A DNA stretch of 64,000 nucleotides from DASUBV01 sp036501025 (lineage in GTDB: Bacteria; Actinomycetota; Actinomycetes; Streptosporangiales; Streptosporangiaceae): contig DASYBB010000095.1 of NCBI GenBank assembly GCA_036501025.1, forward strand, positions 1-64,000. The letters run 5' to 3'. Below, piece after piece: positions 55,827-64,000 of the stretch. Under the pieces are notes generated by a model. The model was not told the origin of the DNA. It was given only the letters and a program-made list of their open reading frames with translations, and did no database searches. A program made the position numbers and the translations under genes. How positions within the stretch are numbered: position 1 is the first letter of the stretch; each line of letters begins with the position of its first letter.

Positions 55827-57035
55827 TCAGGACGAGGAGCCGTACTGGATGGGCACGGTCGTCGTCTGCGACCTGGTCCAGGCGCTGGCCGCGAGCCGCC
55901 AGACGGTCAGGACGCTGCGGTCGGTCGCCAGCGCCATGACGGGACCGCCGGCGGCCAGGGCGAGCGTGACGTGCGGGGCGGCCGGGAGCTCGGGCAGCGG
56001 CTGCCACGATCCGCCCGGCCCCGCCAGCATCGCGGCGCGGCGGCCGGCCAGCGCGACCGCCGCGGCGCCGTTACCGCCGAATGAGCTGGATAGGACGGCC
56101 GCGCCGTCCAGCGGCAGCGGCGGCGACACCGTCCAGGCCCGGCCGTCAGCGGTCCACGCCGCGGCCAGGGACGCCGCGCGCCCGGTCCCCGCCTGAAGGA
56201 GCGCGGTCAGGCGGCTGCCGGTCCGGGTCAGCCGGAGCACCTGGATGGTCGCGCCGTGCAGCGCTGCCGGGAGCGACGGGCCGGCCGCCAGCCAGGTGCC
56301 GGACTGCTCGGTGAAGATCCCGGCCACGCCGGGGTGACGGCAGGTGCCCCCCAGGGCCGGGGTCCCGGCCGGGGAGAACGCGGCGGCGGTGAGGGCGGTC
56401 AGCCCGCAGGCCCGGCCGGCCGGGGTGGCGGCCAGCTTCCTGGTGGTCGTCAGCGGGGACCATGAGCTGGCCTTCGCCGAACTGGCCGTCGCGGCAGCTG
56501 AGCCGCCGGCGCGGCCCTGGTCCAGGGCGATCAGCCCGGTGCCGTCCGGCGCGGCGGCGAGCGCGTCGGGCACCCGGGCCAGGCCCGGGTCGGGGGTGCC
56601 CGCCGACCAGGTCCGGCCGCCGTCGGCGGTGGCGGTGACCGGGGAGAAGGCCAGGCCCAGGGTGGAGTGCACGCCCGCGACCAGCGCCGGGCCGGCCGCG
56701 GGGGCCGCGGCCAGGGCGCCGTTGGTGGCGATTTCCGGCGGCGTTTCCAGTGCCCAGCGGGTGGCGCCGGCGGCCAGCAGGAACAGCTGCCAGAACTGGT
56801 TCGGGCCGGGGGCGGCCGAGCCCATCGGGACGACCGCCCAGGTCACCGGGCCTGCGGTCAGCGAGGTCGCGAGCGGCAGGGACACCGCGGCCGCGGGCCG
56901 TGCCGCGGCCGGGCGGGCCGCGCTGCCGCAGCCGGCCAGCGCAGCGCCGGCGCAGATGACCGCAGCCAGGGCGGCCGCCGCCATGCGGGCGGGGGTGGCA
57001 GGGCGGGCCAGCGTTCCGGCGAATAGGGCGCTCAT
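55827..57035 (-). CDS. Lipoprotein of probable beta-propeller fold
   Basis: 402 residues. Lipobox ALAGC follows a hydrophobic stretch (AAAALAAVICAGAALAGC, Cys36). The mature protein has repeats of the BNR/Asp-box style, for example TADGGRTWSAGTPDPG, EQSGTWLAAGPSLP, TADGRAWTVSPPLP and GPGGSWQPLPELP, spaced about 60-70 residues apart, which suits a propeller displayed outside the membrane. Many Ala residues make the family hard to name; function unknown. The ATG overlaps the stop of the Sco1 fusion gene (ATGA), so the two are made together. Its 3' end is 36 bp before the next operon's start. Confidence 0.7.
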   Translation of the reverse strand: MSALFAGTLARPATPARMAAAALAAVICAGAALAGCGSAARPAAARPAAAVSLPLATSLTAGPVTWAVVPMGSAAPGPNQFWQLFLLAAGATRWALETPPEIATNGALAAAPAAGPALVAGVHSTLGLAFSPVTATADGGRTWSAGTPDPGLARVPDALAAAPDGTGLIALDQGRAGGSAAATASSAKASSWSPLTTTRKLAATPAGRACGLTALTAAAFSPAGTPALGGTCRHPGVAGIFTEQSGTWLAAGPSLPAALHGATIQVLRLTRTGSRLTALLQAGTGRAASLAAAWTADGRAWTVSPPLPLDGAAVLSSSFGGNGAAAVALAGRRAAMLAGPGGSWQPLPELPAAPHVTLALAAGGPVMALATDRSVLTVWRLAASAWTRSQTTTVPIQYGSSS

Positions 57036-58900
57036 GAGGCGATGGCCTGCCGCGCGGCGACGGCGAGCTCGGTGGCGAACGACGACTGGGTCGCCGCGGT
57101 GCCCGGGCCGGGGTCGAAGTTCAGCTCCTGGCGCAGGTGGCCGTCAGGGCCGATGACGAAGGCGGCGTCGCTGTGGCCGAGCATCGAGCCGGCCGGCAGG
57201 TTCTGCGACGCGATGCCGTAGTGCTTCCAGACGGCCTGCAGCTGGGCCGGGCTTCCGGTCAGGAACAGCCAGTTGGGCAGGCCGGCCAGCTGCTCCTCCC
57301 GGTCGAACGCCCGGGTGTAGGCGGTGCTGTTGTACAGGGGGTTGAGGTTGACGGCGACCAGCTCGACGTGGCGGGCCTGCGCACCGAGCTGCTGGCCGGC
57401 CTGGCGGAACTCCTGCGCCTCCAGCGGGCAGTCGGTGATGCACACCGGGTCCAGGAACGCCAGCAGCACGGCCTTGCCCCGCAGGCTGGCCAGGCTGACC
57501 GGGTGGCCGTTCTGGTCGGTCAGCGCGAAGCCGGGGGCGGGCGAGTTCAGCGGCGCGCTGTTGCCGTCGATCGACTCGGCCAGGATCGGCGAGGCGACCG
57601 GGCTGGCCTGGGCCGCGACCATCGGGACCGCGCCCAGCGCGATGACGCCGATCGCGCTGGCCGACAGCACGGTGCGGACACTGGCTGCCGCGACCGCCCC
57701 TGGCAGCGCCGCGGGCCGCAGCCGCGACCGCCACGCAGCTGGCGGCCGCGGGGCCGGGCGGGCCGGCTGCGGGGCCGGGAGGGCCGCTGCCGCGCGGGTC
57801 AGGGCGAGGTAGCCGGCGACGGCCACCAGCAGCACCGCGAGCATGCTGTTGGGGTCGGTGCCCAGGCCGCCGAAAAAGCCGAGGTCCTGGACCAGCACCC
57901 AGTCGGCAACGCACAGCACGCCGAGGGCGATGACCGCGGCGCGCAGCAACCCGCCGGGCCGCCGCGCGAGCCAGGCCCCCGGCCCGGCCGCGCCGGCCGC
58001 GGTCAGCGCCGCGCCGAGGACGGCCAGCGCCGCGACCGCGACTAGGTTGACCGCGAAGCCGTGCGCGGTGACGACGGAGCCGAACCGGGTGACCAGCGCG
58101 GCCAGCGCGGACGGCTGCGAGGTGCCGGCCATGTCCTGGACCATCGAGGTCAGCGAGCCGGGCTGGCCGCGCAGCGAGCCCTGCCAGAACCCGCGGCCCG
58201 GCCACGCCTGCAGGACGGCCATCCCGGCCAGGAACACGCCCGTGCCGCCGAGCAGCAGCCGCCCCAGCCGGGGGCTGAGCCACAGCCGCGCCGGCAGGGC
58301 GATCAGCGCGCCCGCGACGCAGTAATAGAGCACGCCGCCGGGCGCTCCGGTGAGCCAGCTCAGGCCCGGCGCGAAGATCCCGCCGAACGCCTCGCCGAAG
58401 GCCCACACGACCAGGCCCCAGGCCACGCTGGCCAGGCCGGCCAGCCGCGATAGCGGCCCGCGGGCGGCGAACAGCAGCCACAGGCCGATCCCGATCTGGA
58501 TCCATACCGCGGCCGCGCCGGCCTCCACCGGGTGATACGACCAGGTCGTGCCGCCCCAGTTGACCAGGTGCTGGACCCAGTGCGGCGAGGTCTGCGCGGC
58601 GGGCTCGATGACCTGCGACGGGAGGCCCACGGCCATGGCGGGCTGGGCCTGCAGGATGCCGTCGAACAGCCACAGCAGCCCGAACCCGATGCGGAGCACC
58701 CGGCGCCAGGCCGGCTCCGCGGGCCCGCCGGCGGCCGCCGCCGCGGCCTCGGCCCGGCGCCAGTCGCGGGCGGCCACCCAGGCCAGCGACAGGACCCCGA
58801 ACACGACCAGGGCAGCGATCCCCTGGTGCAGCAGCGCAGCCCGGAACGCCGCCACCACGATGGGGTTGCTGGGGTCCAGGCCACTGTTCATGCCGGGCAT
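57032..58900 (-). CDS. Family-member-C membrane domain fused to a Sco1/SenC-type thioredoxin domain
   Basis: 622 residues. Residues 1-425 have about ten membrane segments and the same blocks as the proteins at 46095 and 53330: RIGFGLLWLFDGILQAQPAM, PSQVIEPAAQTSPHWV, VVWAFGEAFGGIFAPGLSWLTGAPGGVLYY and VLVQDLGFFGGLGTDPNSMLAVLL. Residues about 455-622 form an extracytoplasmic Sco1-like fold: APGFALTDQNGHPVSLASLRGKAVLLAFLDPVCITDCPLEAQEF with the copper-binding CxxxC, and LGHSDAAFVIGPDGHL with the third ligand His. Sco1 proteins load copper into cytochrome oxidase CuA. The fusion suggests that the membrane family also works in copper delivery. ATG at 58900; site D is 113 bp upstream. Confidence 0.85.
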   Translation of the reverse strand: MPGMNSGLDPSNPIVVAAFRAALLHQGIAALVVFGVLSLAWVAARDWRRAEAAAAAAGGPAEPAWRRVLRIGFGLLWLFDGILQAQPAMAVGLPSQVIEPAAQTSPHWVQHLVNWGGTTWSYHPVEAGAAAVWIQIGIGLWLLFAARGPLSRLAGLASVAWGLVVWAFGEAFGGIFAPGLSWLTGAPGGVLYYCVAGALIALPARLWLSPRLGRLLLGGTGVFLAGMAVLQAWPGRGFWQGSLRGQPGSLTSMVQDMAGTSQPSALAALVTRFGSVVTAHGFAVNLVAVAALAVLGAALTAAGAAGPGAWLARRPGGLLRAAVIALGVLCVADWVLVQDLGFFGGLGTDPNSMLAVLLVAVAGYLALTRAAAALPAPQPARPAPRPPAAWRSRLRPAALPGAVAAASVRTVLSASAIGVIALGAVPMVAAQASPVASPILAESIDGNSAPLNSPAPGFALTDQNGHPVSLASLRGKAVLLAFLDPVCITDCPLEAQEFRQAGQQLGAQARHVELVAVNLNPLYNSTAYTRAFDREEQLAGLPNWLFLTGSPAQLQAVWKHYGIASQNLPAGSMLGHSDAAFVIGPDGHLRQELNFDPGPGTAATQSSFATELAVAARQAIAS

Positions 58901-59234
58901 GGCATCCGCCGTCCTTCGCTCCTGCCGGGGATGCAGGCCCGGCTCCTGGCGGCCCGCCCGCCACTTTACCGAGGCTGGGCCGGATCCTCAGCGAGGATCC
59001 AGGACACGCCTCCTACAAACTGTAGTAACGAAGGGATCGGGACTCAGCGGCGGGACCCGCGAGAGCCCGCGCGAGGCGCGGGGGCGGCTCGGCGCTCCAG
59101 GCGCATCAGCTGCCCTACGGCTGCGGCCGGCGCGAATAGCTGCGGCGGGGCGCCTTGACAGCCGGCCAGTCCCGAATGGCGATGAAAACGGTTTGCGTCC
59201 GGCATGTCCTTCGACTGGATTGCCTGAGAAGTCT
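58901..59234. other. Intergenic region upstream of the Sco1 fusion
   Basis: 334 bp between two minus-strand genes. It contains operator site D (59012-59026) and the Sco1-fusion leader with AAGGA about 13-17 nt before the ATG. An inverted pair GGATCCTC / GAGGATCC lies at 58982-59000. No gene is recognisable. Confidence 0.5.
59012..59026. promoter_or_regulatory. Copper-island operator site D (CTAC-N5-GTAG)
   Basis: CCTACA-AAC-TGTAGT has CTAC at 59013-59016 and GTAG at 59022-59025 with the same 5-nt spacing. It lies 113 bp upstream of the Sco1 fusion; unlike sites B and C no start codon follows closely, so this gene should have a leader. Confidence 0.6.
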
Positions 59235-61826
59235 TCAGCTCCGCTGGTCCCGGACGACGGCTACCGCCTCCCGCTGAGTCAGCGCGGAGCCGGCGGAGAA
59301 CGCCTGATCGAAATGGCCCGTGCCCAGCCTCTGGCGGACCTGGGCCACCAGCTCGCCCTCCACCCGCCGCAGGTGCGGCCAGGCCGACAGGCCGACCCGC
59401 CGGCGCAGGCCCTCGGCCGCGCCTTCCAGCAGCGCCGCCCGGCCCGGGTCACCGTCTGCGAGCGCCAGCTGGGCGTACCCGGCCAGGCACAGGGTCACGA
59501 ACGGGGTGCTGCGGGTCGCCAGGCTCCGGTCCAGCGCCTCCTCCAGCAGTGTCCTGGCCTCATCGGACCTGCCCCGCAGGACGTCCAGGATGCCCAGCTG
59601 CACCCGGGGGCCCGCGGCGAGCCAGTCACCGCCGGCCCGCCCCGCCAGGTCACGCGCCGCACGCAGGTGTCGCAGCGCGTCATCGTAGCGGCCCAGCGCC
59701 GTGTCCGCCGAGCCGATGGTGTACGCGGCCATCGCCATGAAGACAGGCTCGTCCTGGCCGCGCAGCTCCTCCAGCGCGGAGGCCGCCTCCCGCAGCGCCC
59801 CGTCATAGTCGCCGGTGATCGGCAAGGTCCACGCCATCGCCAGCCGGGCCACCGCGTGCAGGAAGGGATCCCGGATCCCTGGCAGCAGCGGCGCCAGGCG
59901 CTGGCGGGCCGCCAGCGCCGCCGCGTCGTCCCCGGTGTCGCCGGCGAGCACCGCTGCCGCCCAGGCCAGCTCGGCCCCGGCCTGCGGGTCCAGCGCGCCA
60001 GAGCCGGGCAGCAGCTGCTCCACGAAGGACCAGGCCTCGCGCCCGAGGTCCTGCTCCGACCAGAACAGGTACAGGACCCGGAACAGGTGCGGCAGCGGCC
60101 CGCGGTCGTGGGACAGGTACCAGCGCACCGCGGCGGCCAGGTTGCCCGCCTCGGCCTGCAGCCGCTCCATCCACTCGCTCCAGCCGGTACCGCGCAGCGG
60201 CCGGTCCGCCTGCTCAGCCAGCGCCCGGTAGTAGCCGGCGTGCCGCCGGCCGACCTCGGTGCTGTCGGGCCGGGCCGCCAGCCGCTCGGCGACGAACTCA
60301 CGGACGGTCTCCAGCATCCGCGTCCGGGGCCCGAGCTCGGTGCTGTCCAGGTAGACCAGGCTGTGCCGGGCCAGCGCCTCGGACAGCTCGAGCACCCGGT
60401 CCTCCTCCAGGCCCGCCACCGCGGAAGCGGCCTGGATGGTCCAGCCGCCGGTGAACACCGCGGCCACCGCCAGCAGCGACCGCTCGTCGCCGGTCAGCAG
60501 GCCCACGCTCCATTCCACCGTGGCCCGCAGCGTGCGCTGGCGCTCGGGCACGTCCACCGGGCCGGTGCCCAGCGCGTCCAGTGAGGCGGCCAGCCGGTCC
60601 AGCAGCGCGGCCGGGTCCAGCAGCCGGGTGCGCGCGGCGGCCAGCTCGATCGCCAGCGGAACCCCCTCGAGCCGGCGGCAGATCTCCGCCACCGCCGCCG
60701 CGTTGCCATCGGTGAGGGCGAAGCCGGGGCGCACCGCGCGGGCCCGGTCCACGAACAGCGCCACCGCGGGCGAGGCCGCCAGCTCCGCGATCGGGGCGGT
60801 GCCCGGACCTGCCGGCAACGCCAGCGGCGGCACCGGGTACTCCCGCTCGGCGCGCAGCCCCAGCACCGTGCGGCTGGTGGCCAGCATCGCCGTCCCCGGG
60901 CAGCGGGCCAGCAGCTCGCCCAGGTCCGGGGCGGCCTGGATCACCTGCTCCAGGTTGTCCAGGATCAGCAGCCACGCGCCGTCGCCGAACGTCTCGGCCA
61001 GCGCCTCCAGCGGCGCGCCGACACCGGCCAGGTCGGCGCCCGCGGCCCGGCCGATGGCCGCCAGGACCTGCCCCGAGTCGGTGACGGCATCCAGCGGCAC
61101 GAAGGCGGTGCCCGCGCCGAACCGGTCTCGCAGCCGCTCGCCCGCCGCCACCGCCAGCCGGGTCTTGCCGACCCCGCCCGGCCCGGTCAAGGTCACCAGG
61201 CGCACCTCAGGGTGCTCGACCAGCCGGACCACCTCGCCGATGGCCTCGTCCCGCCCCAGCAGCGACGTCGTGCTCACCGGCAGCGGGCGGGGGCCCTGGG
61301 CGCGGGCCGGCGACGGCACCGCGGCCGCGGCCCGGCCGGCGGCGGCGAACCGCTCGCTCAGCAGCACCGCCAGGTCATCACGCACCAGCCGGCCCAGCTC
61401 GGCGGGGGTGCGGAAATGCCGGTAAGACGCCGAGGCGTCATCCTGGATGCGGGCCAGCAGATCGCCCAGGCGAGGGTCGCGGCCGGCCGCCGGCGCCTTG
61501 ACGTACAGCAGCCGGGGCAGCGCGCCGGACAGGTCGAACTCCTCCTCCAGGCCGGAGACCTGCATGCCCGGGGCGGGCTGCCCGTACTGCTGCCAGTACA
61601 GCCCGATGAACACGTCGCTTTGCGCCAGGTACTGCTGGTACACCTCCCGCGGCGGGTACGGCCGGGCCCCGAGCTCAAACATCACCGGGGTCAGGCGCAG
61701 CGCCTCGATCGCGCGCGCGACGGCCCGCCGCTCGTCGGCCAGCTCGCCGAGCGTGGAACTCACGAACACCCGCAGGCGCCGGTCAGGGGTCCGGATGACT
61801 GGCTCACCCCGCGGCCCCTGGCTCAC
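59235..61826 (-). CDS. DUF4062-STAND NTPase-TPR protein (copy 2)
   Basis: 863 residues, the same architecture as the protein at 23779-26412. DUF4062: VIRTPDRRLRVFVSSTLGEL, MFELGARPYPPREVYQQYLAQSDVFIGLYW, VSGLEEEFDLSG. NTPase: GPGGVGKTRLAV (Walker A), WLLILDNLEQV (Walker B), ATSRTVLGLRAEREYPVPPL, GVPLAIELAAARTRLL. The winged helix and about 350 residues of TPR-like helices follow (MLETVREFVAERLAARP, GRYDDALRHLRAARDLAG). GTG at 61826 is chosen because it gives an N-terminus like that of copy 1; a TTG at 61856 would add ten residues. The AAAGGTC operator of copy 1 is not present upstream, so the two are regulated differently. Function not established. Confidence 0.85.
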   Translation of the reverse strand: MSQGPRGEPVIRTPDRRLRVFVSSTLGELADERRAVARAIEALRLTPVMFELGARPYPPREVYQQYLAQSDVFIGLYWQQYGQPAPGMQVSGLEEEFDLSGALPRLLYVKAPAAGRDPRLGDLLARIQDDASASYRHFRTPAELGRLVRDDLAVLLSERFAAAGRAAAAVPSPARAQGPRPLPVSTTSLLGRDEAIGEVVRLVEHPEVRLVTLTGPGGVGKTRLAVAAGERLRDRFGAGTAFVPLDAVTDSGQVLAAIGRAAGADLAGVGAPLEALAETFGDGAWLLILDNLEQVIQAAPDLGELLARCPGTAMLATSRTVLGLRAEREYPVPPLALPAGPGTAPIAELAASPAVALFVDRARAVRPGFALTDGNAAAVAEICRRLEGVPLAIELAAARTRLLDPAALLDRLAASLDALGTGPVDVPERQRTLRATVEWSVGLLTGDERSLLAVAAVFTGGWTIQAASAVAGLEEDRVLELSEALARHSLVYLDSTELGPRTRMLETVREFVAERLAARPDSTEVGRRHAGYYRALAEQADRPLRGTGWSEWMERLQAEAGNLAAAVRWYLSHDRGPLPHLFRVLYLFWSEQDLGREAWSFVEQLLPGSGALDPQAGAELAWAAAVLAGDTGDDAAALAARQRLAPLLPGIRDPFLHAVARLAMAWTLPITGDYDGALREAASALEELRGQDEPVFMAMAAYTIGSADTALGRYDDALRHLRAARDLAGRAGGDWLAAGPRVQLGILDVLRGRSDEARTLLEEALDRSLATRSTPFVTLCLAGYAQLALADGDPGRAALLEGAAEGLRRRVGLSAWPHLRRVEGELVAQVRQRLGTGHFDQAFSAGSALTQREAVAVVRDQRS

Positions 61827-61921
61827 CGGTCGCCCCTGAGCTGGCCCACCACGCAAGTCTGCAACCAGCCATCCCGGCCAGCAACCCGCATCCGTCAGCT
61901 GGCACCGGCCAGCGCAGGCGA

Positions 61922-62407
61922 CTAGGTCCTGGTTCGTCCGGGTGCGGCGAACCAGGCCGGCGCATCGTCGTCAAGAGCAGTCTCGATGCGGAGCCGGTCG
62001 ACGGCATCGAGGTCGGGCAGCTCCTCGGGGCGGTACCAGCCAACTGCCGAGGACTCCTCGTCATTGACGACAGCGCGACCTCCGGTCGCCGTGCAGCGGA
62101 ACCACACTGTCAGGTACTGGCAGACGTCGCCGTGGGGGTAGGTGACCTCGCGAAGGGCCACCCCGGCAAGGCGCTCAACGGCGATGCGGACGCCGGTTTC
62201 CTCGTATACCTCGCGCACCGCCGCATCGGCCGGCTGCTCGCCCGGATCGATCGCTCCCCCTGGCAGGGACCACGTCCCGGTATCGGCCCGGCGGCCCAGC
62301 AGGATGCGTCCGCCATCGTCAACGACGACGGCACAGGCGCTCGGCAGCATGAGCAGGTCCGTGCCCACGTGCTTGCGGAGGTTGGCCACGTACTCCGAGA
62401 TCGCCAT
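61922..62407 (-). CDS. NUDIX hydrolase
   Basis: 161 residues. The complete Nudix box is GGAIDPGEQPADAAVREVYEETGV (about 57-80), with the catalytic/metal-binding REVYEE. An N-terminal strand ACAVVVDDGGRILLGRRADTGTWSLPGG precedes it, as is usual. These enzymes hydrolyse nucleoside diphosphates linked to another moiety, using Mg2+ in the cytosol; the substrate cannot be told. Features DPGEQP and the C-terminal SSAVGWYRPEELPDLDAVDRLRIETALDD resemble ADP-ribose or dNTP-type housecleaning enzymes. ATG at 62407. Divergent from the LLM oxidoreductase at 62576. Confidence 0.9.
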   Translation of the reverse strand: MAISEYVANLRKHVGTDLLMLPSACAVVVDDGGRILLGRRADTGTWSLPGGAIDPGEQPADAAVREVYEETGVRIAVERLAGVALREVTYPHGDVCQYLTVWFRCTATGGRAVVNDEESSAVGWYRPEELPDLDAVDRLRIETALDDDAPAWFAAPGRTRT

Positions 62408-62575
62408 TCGCGAGATCGTAGACCCGGCAGCCGGGGGGACGCTGAAGGCCGGGCGGCGAGCAGGCGGGGGCGCGGCGGCACGGCCCGGCGGCGGCCGGCG
62501 CCCGGCGGCCGGGAGCGGCGCCCGGCGTGAGATCGTGGGGCCGTCCTGGTCCTGCCTCCCCTGAAGGGCGCGCCG

Positions 62576-63448
62576 ATGAAGATAGGCCTGCACATCTCGG
62601 ACTTCACCTGGGACGGCGGCGTCCCGGCGCTGCCGCAGCGGCTGGGCGAGATCGCGCGCCGCGCGGAGGACGCGGGCGTCGACCGGATCAGCGTCATGGA
62701 TCACGTGTGGCAGATCGCCACCATCGGGCCGCCCGAGCACGAGATGCTCGAGGCCTACACCACGCTGGGCTGGCTGGCCGCCCGCACCGACCGGGTGAAG
62801 CTGCTGACCGTGGTCACCGCCGTCGTCTACCGCGACCCCGGCCTGCTGGCCAAGTCGGTCACGACCCTCGACGTCCTGTCGGGCGGCCGGGCGATGCTCG
62901 GCATCGGGGCCGCCTGGAACGAGGAGGAGTCCCGCGGCCTGGGCCTGTTCTTCCCCCCGCTGGCCGAGCGCTTCGAGCGGCTGGAGGAGGCGCTGCGCAT
63001 CGTCCGGCAGATGTGGAGCGATGACCAGGGGCCGTTCGACGGGGAGCACTACCACCTGGGGCGCACCCTCAACTCGCCGCAGGCGGTCAGCCGGCCGCAC
63101 CCGCCCATCCTCATCGGCGGCTCCGGCGAGCGGAAGACGCTGCGGCTGGTCGCCCGCTACGCCGACGCGTGCAACCTCTACGACACCCCCGAGCTGGGCC
63201 ACAAGCTGGACGTGCTGCGCGGCCACTGCGAGGCCGAGGGCCGCGACTACGACACGATCGAGAAGACCGCCCAGCTCCGGTTCAACCTCGGCGCGAACGG
63301 CGAGCACGTGAGCCAGGTCATCGAGCACCTGCACGAGCTGTCCGAGCTCGGCATCGAGGTCGCGCACGGCACCCTCATCGGCGCGGGCTCCCTGACGCCG
63401 CTCGACCTGATGGCCGAGCGCGTCATCCCGGCCGTCGCCAAGTTCTGA
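62576..63448 (+). CDS. LLM-class F420-dependent oxidoreductase
   Basis: 290 residues. Luciferase-like TIM barrel with the signature of the F420-dependent (TIGR03560-type) group: MKIGLHISDFTWDGGVPALPQRLGEIARRAEDAGVDRISVMDHVWQ, TLGWLAARTDRVKLLTVVTAVVYRDPGLLAKSVTTLDVLSGGRAMLGIGAAWNEEES, PHPPILIGGSGERKTLRLVARYADACNLY. The MDH and GIGAAWNE stretches contact the deazaflavin in related structures. Cytosolic; the substrate is unknown. ATG at 62576 follows GAAGGGC. Complete and of standard length. Confidence 0.92.
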   Translation: MKIGLHISDFTWDGGVPALPQRLGEIARRAEDAGVDRISVMDHVWQIATIGPPEHEMLEAYTTLGWLAARTDRVKLLTVVTAVVYRDPGLLAKSVTTLDVLSGGRAMLGIGAAWNEEESRGLGLFFPPLAERFERLEEALRIVRQMWSDDQGPFDGEHYHLGRTLNSPQAVSRPHPPILIGGSGERKTLRLVARYADACNLYDTPELGHKLDVLRGHCEAEGRDYDTIEKTAQLRFNLGANGEHVSQVIEHLHELSELGIEVAHGTLIGAGSLTPLDLMAERVIPAVAKF

Positions 63449-63463
63449 GGGTCCTGCCGGGGC

Positions 63464-63898
63464 TCAGCTGCCGACCTTGCTCGCGGCGGCGGTATCAGCG
63501 TAGAGCTGGGCCCGGACGAAGCTGCCGTCGGCGATCTCGAACAGCCAGAGGTTCTCGACGGTGACGGTCTCGGCCGACGACTTGGGGCGCGCGGTGACCT
63601 GCAGCGGCGCCACGAGGTAGTCGCCCGCGTCGAGGACGCGGCCCACGGCCAGCTCGGTCCGGAAGGTGGCCCAGAACTCCTGGTTGTCGTAGATCCGCGC
63701 GAAGAAGCGGTCGAACTCCCCCGGCCCCCGGAACGAGCCCCCGTAGGGCAGGGTCGCCGGGATCTTGAGGACGAACGTCTCGGGCAGCATGGGCACGATG
63801 CGGGCCCGGTCGTTGGCCGTGAACAGCTCGGTCACGGCGTCGATCAGCTCGGCCTTGCTGTAGGTCGGCTGCGTGCGGTTGGCGCTGGCGGATGACAT
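63464..63898 (-). CDS. SnoaL-like nuclear-transport-factor-2-fold protein
   Basis: 144 residues: KAELIDAVTELFTANDRARIVPMLPETFVLKIPATLPYGGSFRGPGEFDRFFARIYDNQEFWATFRTELAVGRVLDAGDYLVAPLQV then TVENLWLFEIADGSFVRAQLYADTAAA, the SnoaL/ketosteroid-isomerase-like arrangement of helix pair and curved sheet. Small-molecule isomerase/hydrolase or ligand-binding role, unknown. Its 3' end converges on the LLM gene (15 bp between). A near-perfect 24-bp palindrome (63959-63982) lies 61 bp upstream of the ATG, so a repressor probably controls it together with a gene outside the window. Confidence 0.8.
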   Translation of the reverse strand: MSSASANRTQPTYSKAELIDAVTELFTANDRARIVPMLPETFVLKIPATLPYGGSFRGPGEFDRFFARIYDNQEFWATFRTELAVGRVLDAGDYLVAPLQVTARPKSSAETVTVENLWLFEIADGSFVRAQLYADTAAASKVGS

Positions 63899-63958
63899 GG
63901 CGGTCCTTCCGGTCAGCCGGGCCGGGCCCGGGCAGCACAGTCGCCGCGTTACCCTCGT

Positions 63959-63982
63959 TAGATATGCCGATCAGCATATCTA
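63959..63982. promoter_or_regulatory. 9-bp-arm palindrome upstream of the SnoaL-like gene
   Basis: TAGATATGC (63959-63967) and GCATATCTA (63974-63982) are exact reverse complements around CGATCA. The AT-rich palindrome in a very GC-rich setting is typical of TetR- or PadR-type operators. The regulator is probably just to the right of the window. Confidence 0.65.
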
Positions 63983-64000
63983 GCTGGCTCTCGCGGAGCT

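Overview
The window is about 73% G+C by eye, with codons ending almost always in G or C. It carries actinobacterial hallmarks: ECF42 sigma factor with a DGPF partner, LLM/F420-type oxidoreductases, a serine/threonine kinase with a membrane tail, and AfsR-like STAND ATPases. It reads as the chromosome of a filamentous-type high-GC actinomycete. No rRNA, complete tRNA, CRISPR array or recognisable transposase is present.

Layout. 0-10.3 kb is metabolic: the 3' part of transaldolase, a SnoaL-like protein, a TetR regulator preceded by a 20-bp direct repeat, an ASCH protein, the molybdate transporter modABC (minus strand), an FAD-binding protein, a DUF2332 protein, an ABM monooxygenase/SMP-30 pair and a double-module Lrp-type regulator. 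10.4-16.5 kb holds two 211-aa secreted paralogues around a hydrolase, a Ser/Thr kinase and a CoA-transferase. An unusual 8-nt iterated array and a long inverted repeat fill the gap to 17 kb. 17-29 kb has the DGPF/ECF42 pair, a coupled hydrolase/LLM pair, an acetyltransferase, a GDSL lipoprotein, a methyltransferase, a large DUF4062-STAND-TPR protein with an elaborate four-half-site operator, DNA topoisomerase IB, a VOC protein and an F420-NADP-type oxidoreductase.

29-41 kb looks eroded. Three alpha/beta-hydrolase remnants, a broken toxin gene and the 3' half of a tRNA-Ala lie among intact genes. The intact genes are two unrelated membrane proteins that each carry a C-terminal UspA domain, an ankyrin protein, a TetR regulator with a well-resolved operator/promoter, and a PaoABC-type molybdenum aldehyde oxidoreductase, which would use molybdate imported by modABC. 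A two-component system whose kinase is a fusion of two kinase units follows at 41.3-44.4 kb.

45.2-59.0 kb is the most interesting part: a copper-handling island. It has CopZ, two divergent copper P-type ATPases, a PCuAC-like protein that has lost its usual copper ligands, a hemerythrin-like Tat protein, a COG4315 lipoprotein, a lipoprotein of probable propeller fold, and three members of one multi-membrane-segment family, one of them fused to a Sco1 domain. At least four intergenic sites share the palindrome CTAC-N5-GTAG, which resembles BlaI/CopY-family operators. At two of them the -10 hexamer TAGTAT lies inside the palindrome, six nucleotides before the start codon, so three transcripts should be leaderless. 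This implies one trans-acting regulator, not encoded here, controlling all the operons. A 22-bp-periodic GGGTAT array also lies in the island.

59.2-64.0 kb has a second DUF4062-STAND-TPR protein, a NUDIX hydrolase, an LLM oxidoreductase and a SnoaL-like gene behind a near-perfect operator palindrome.
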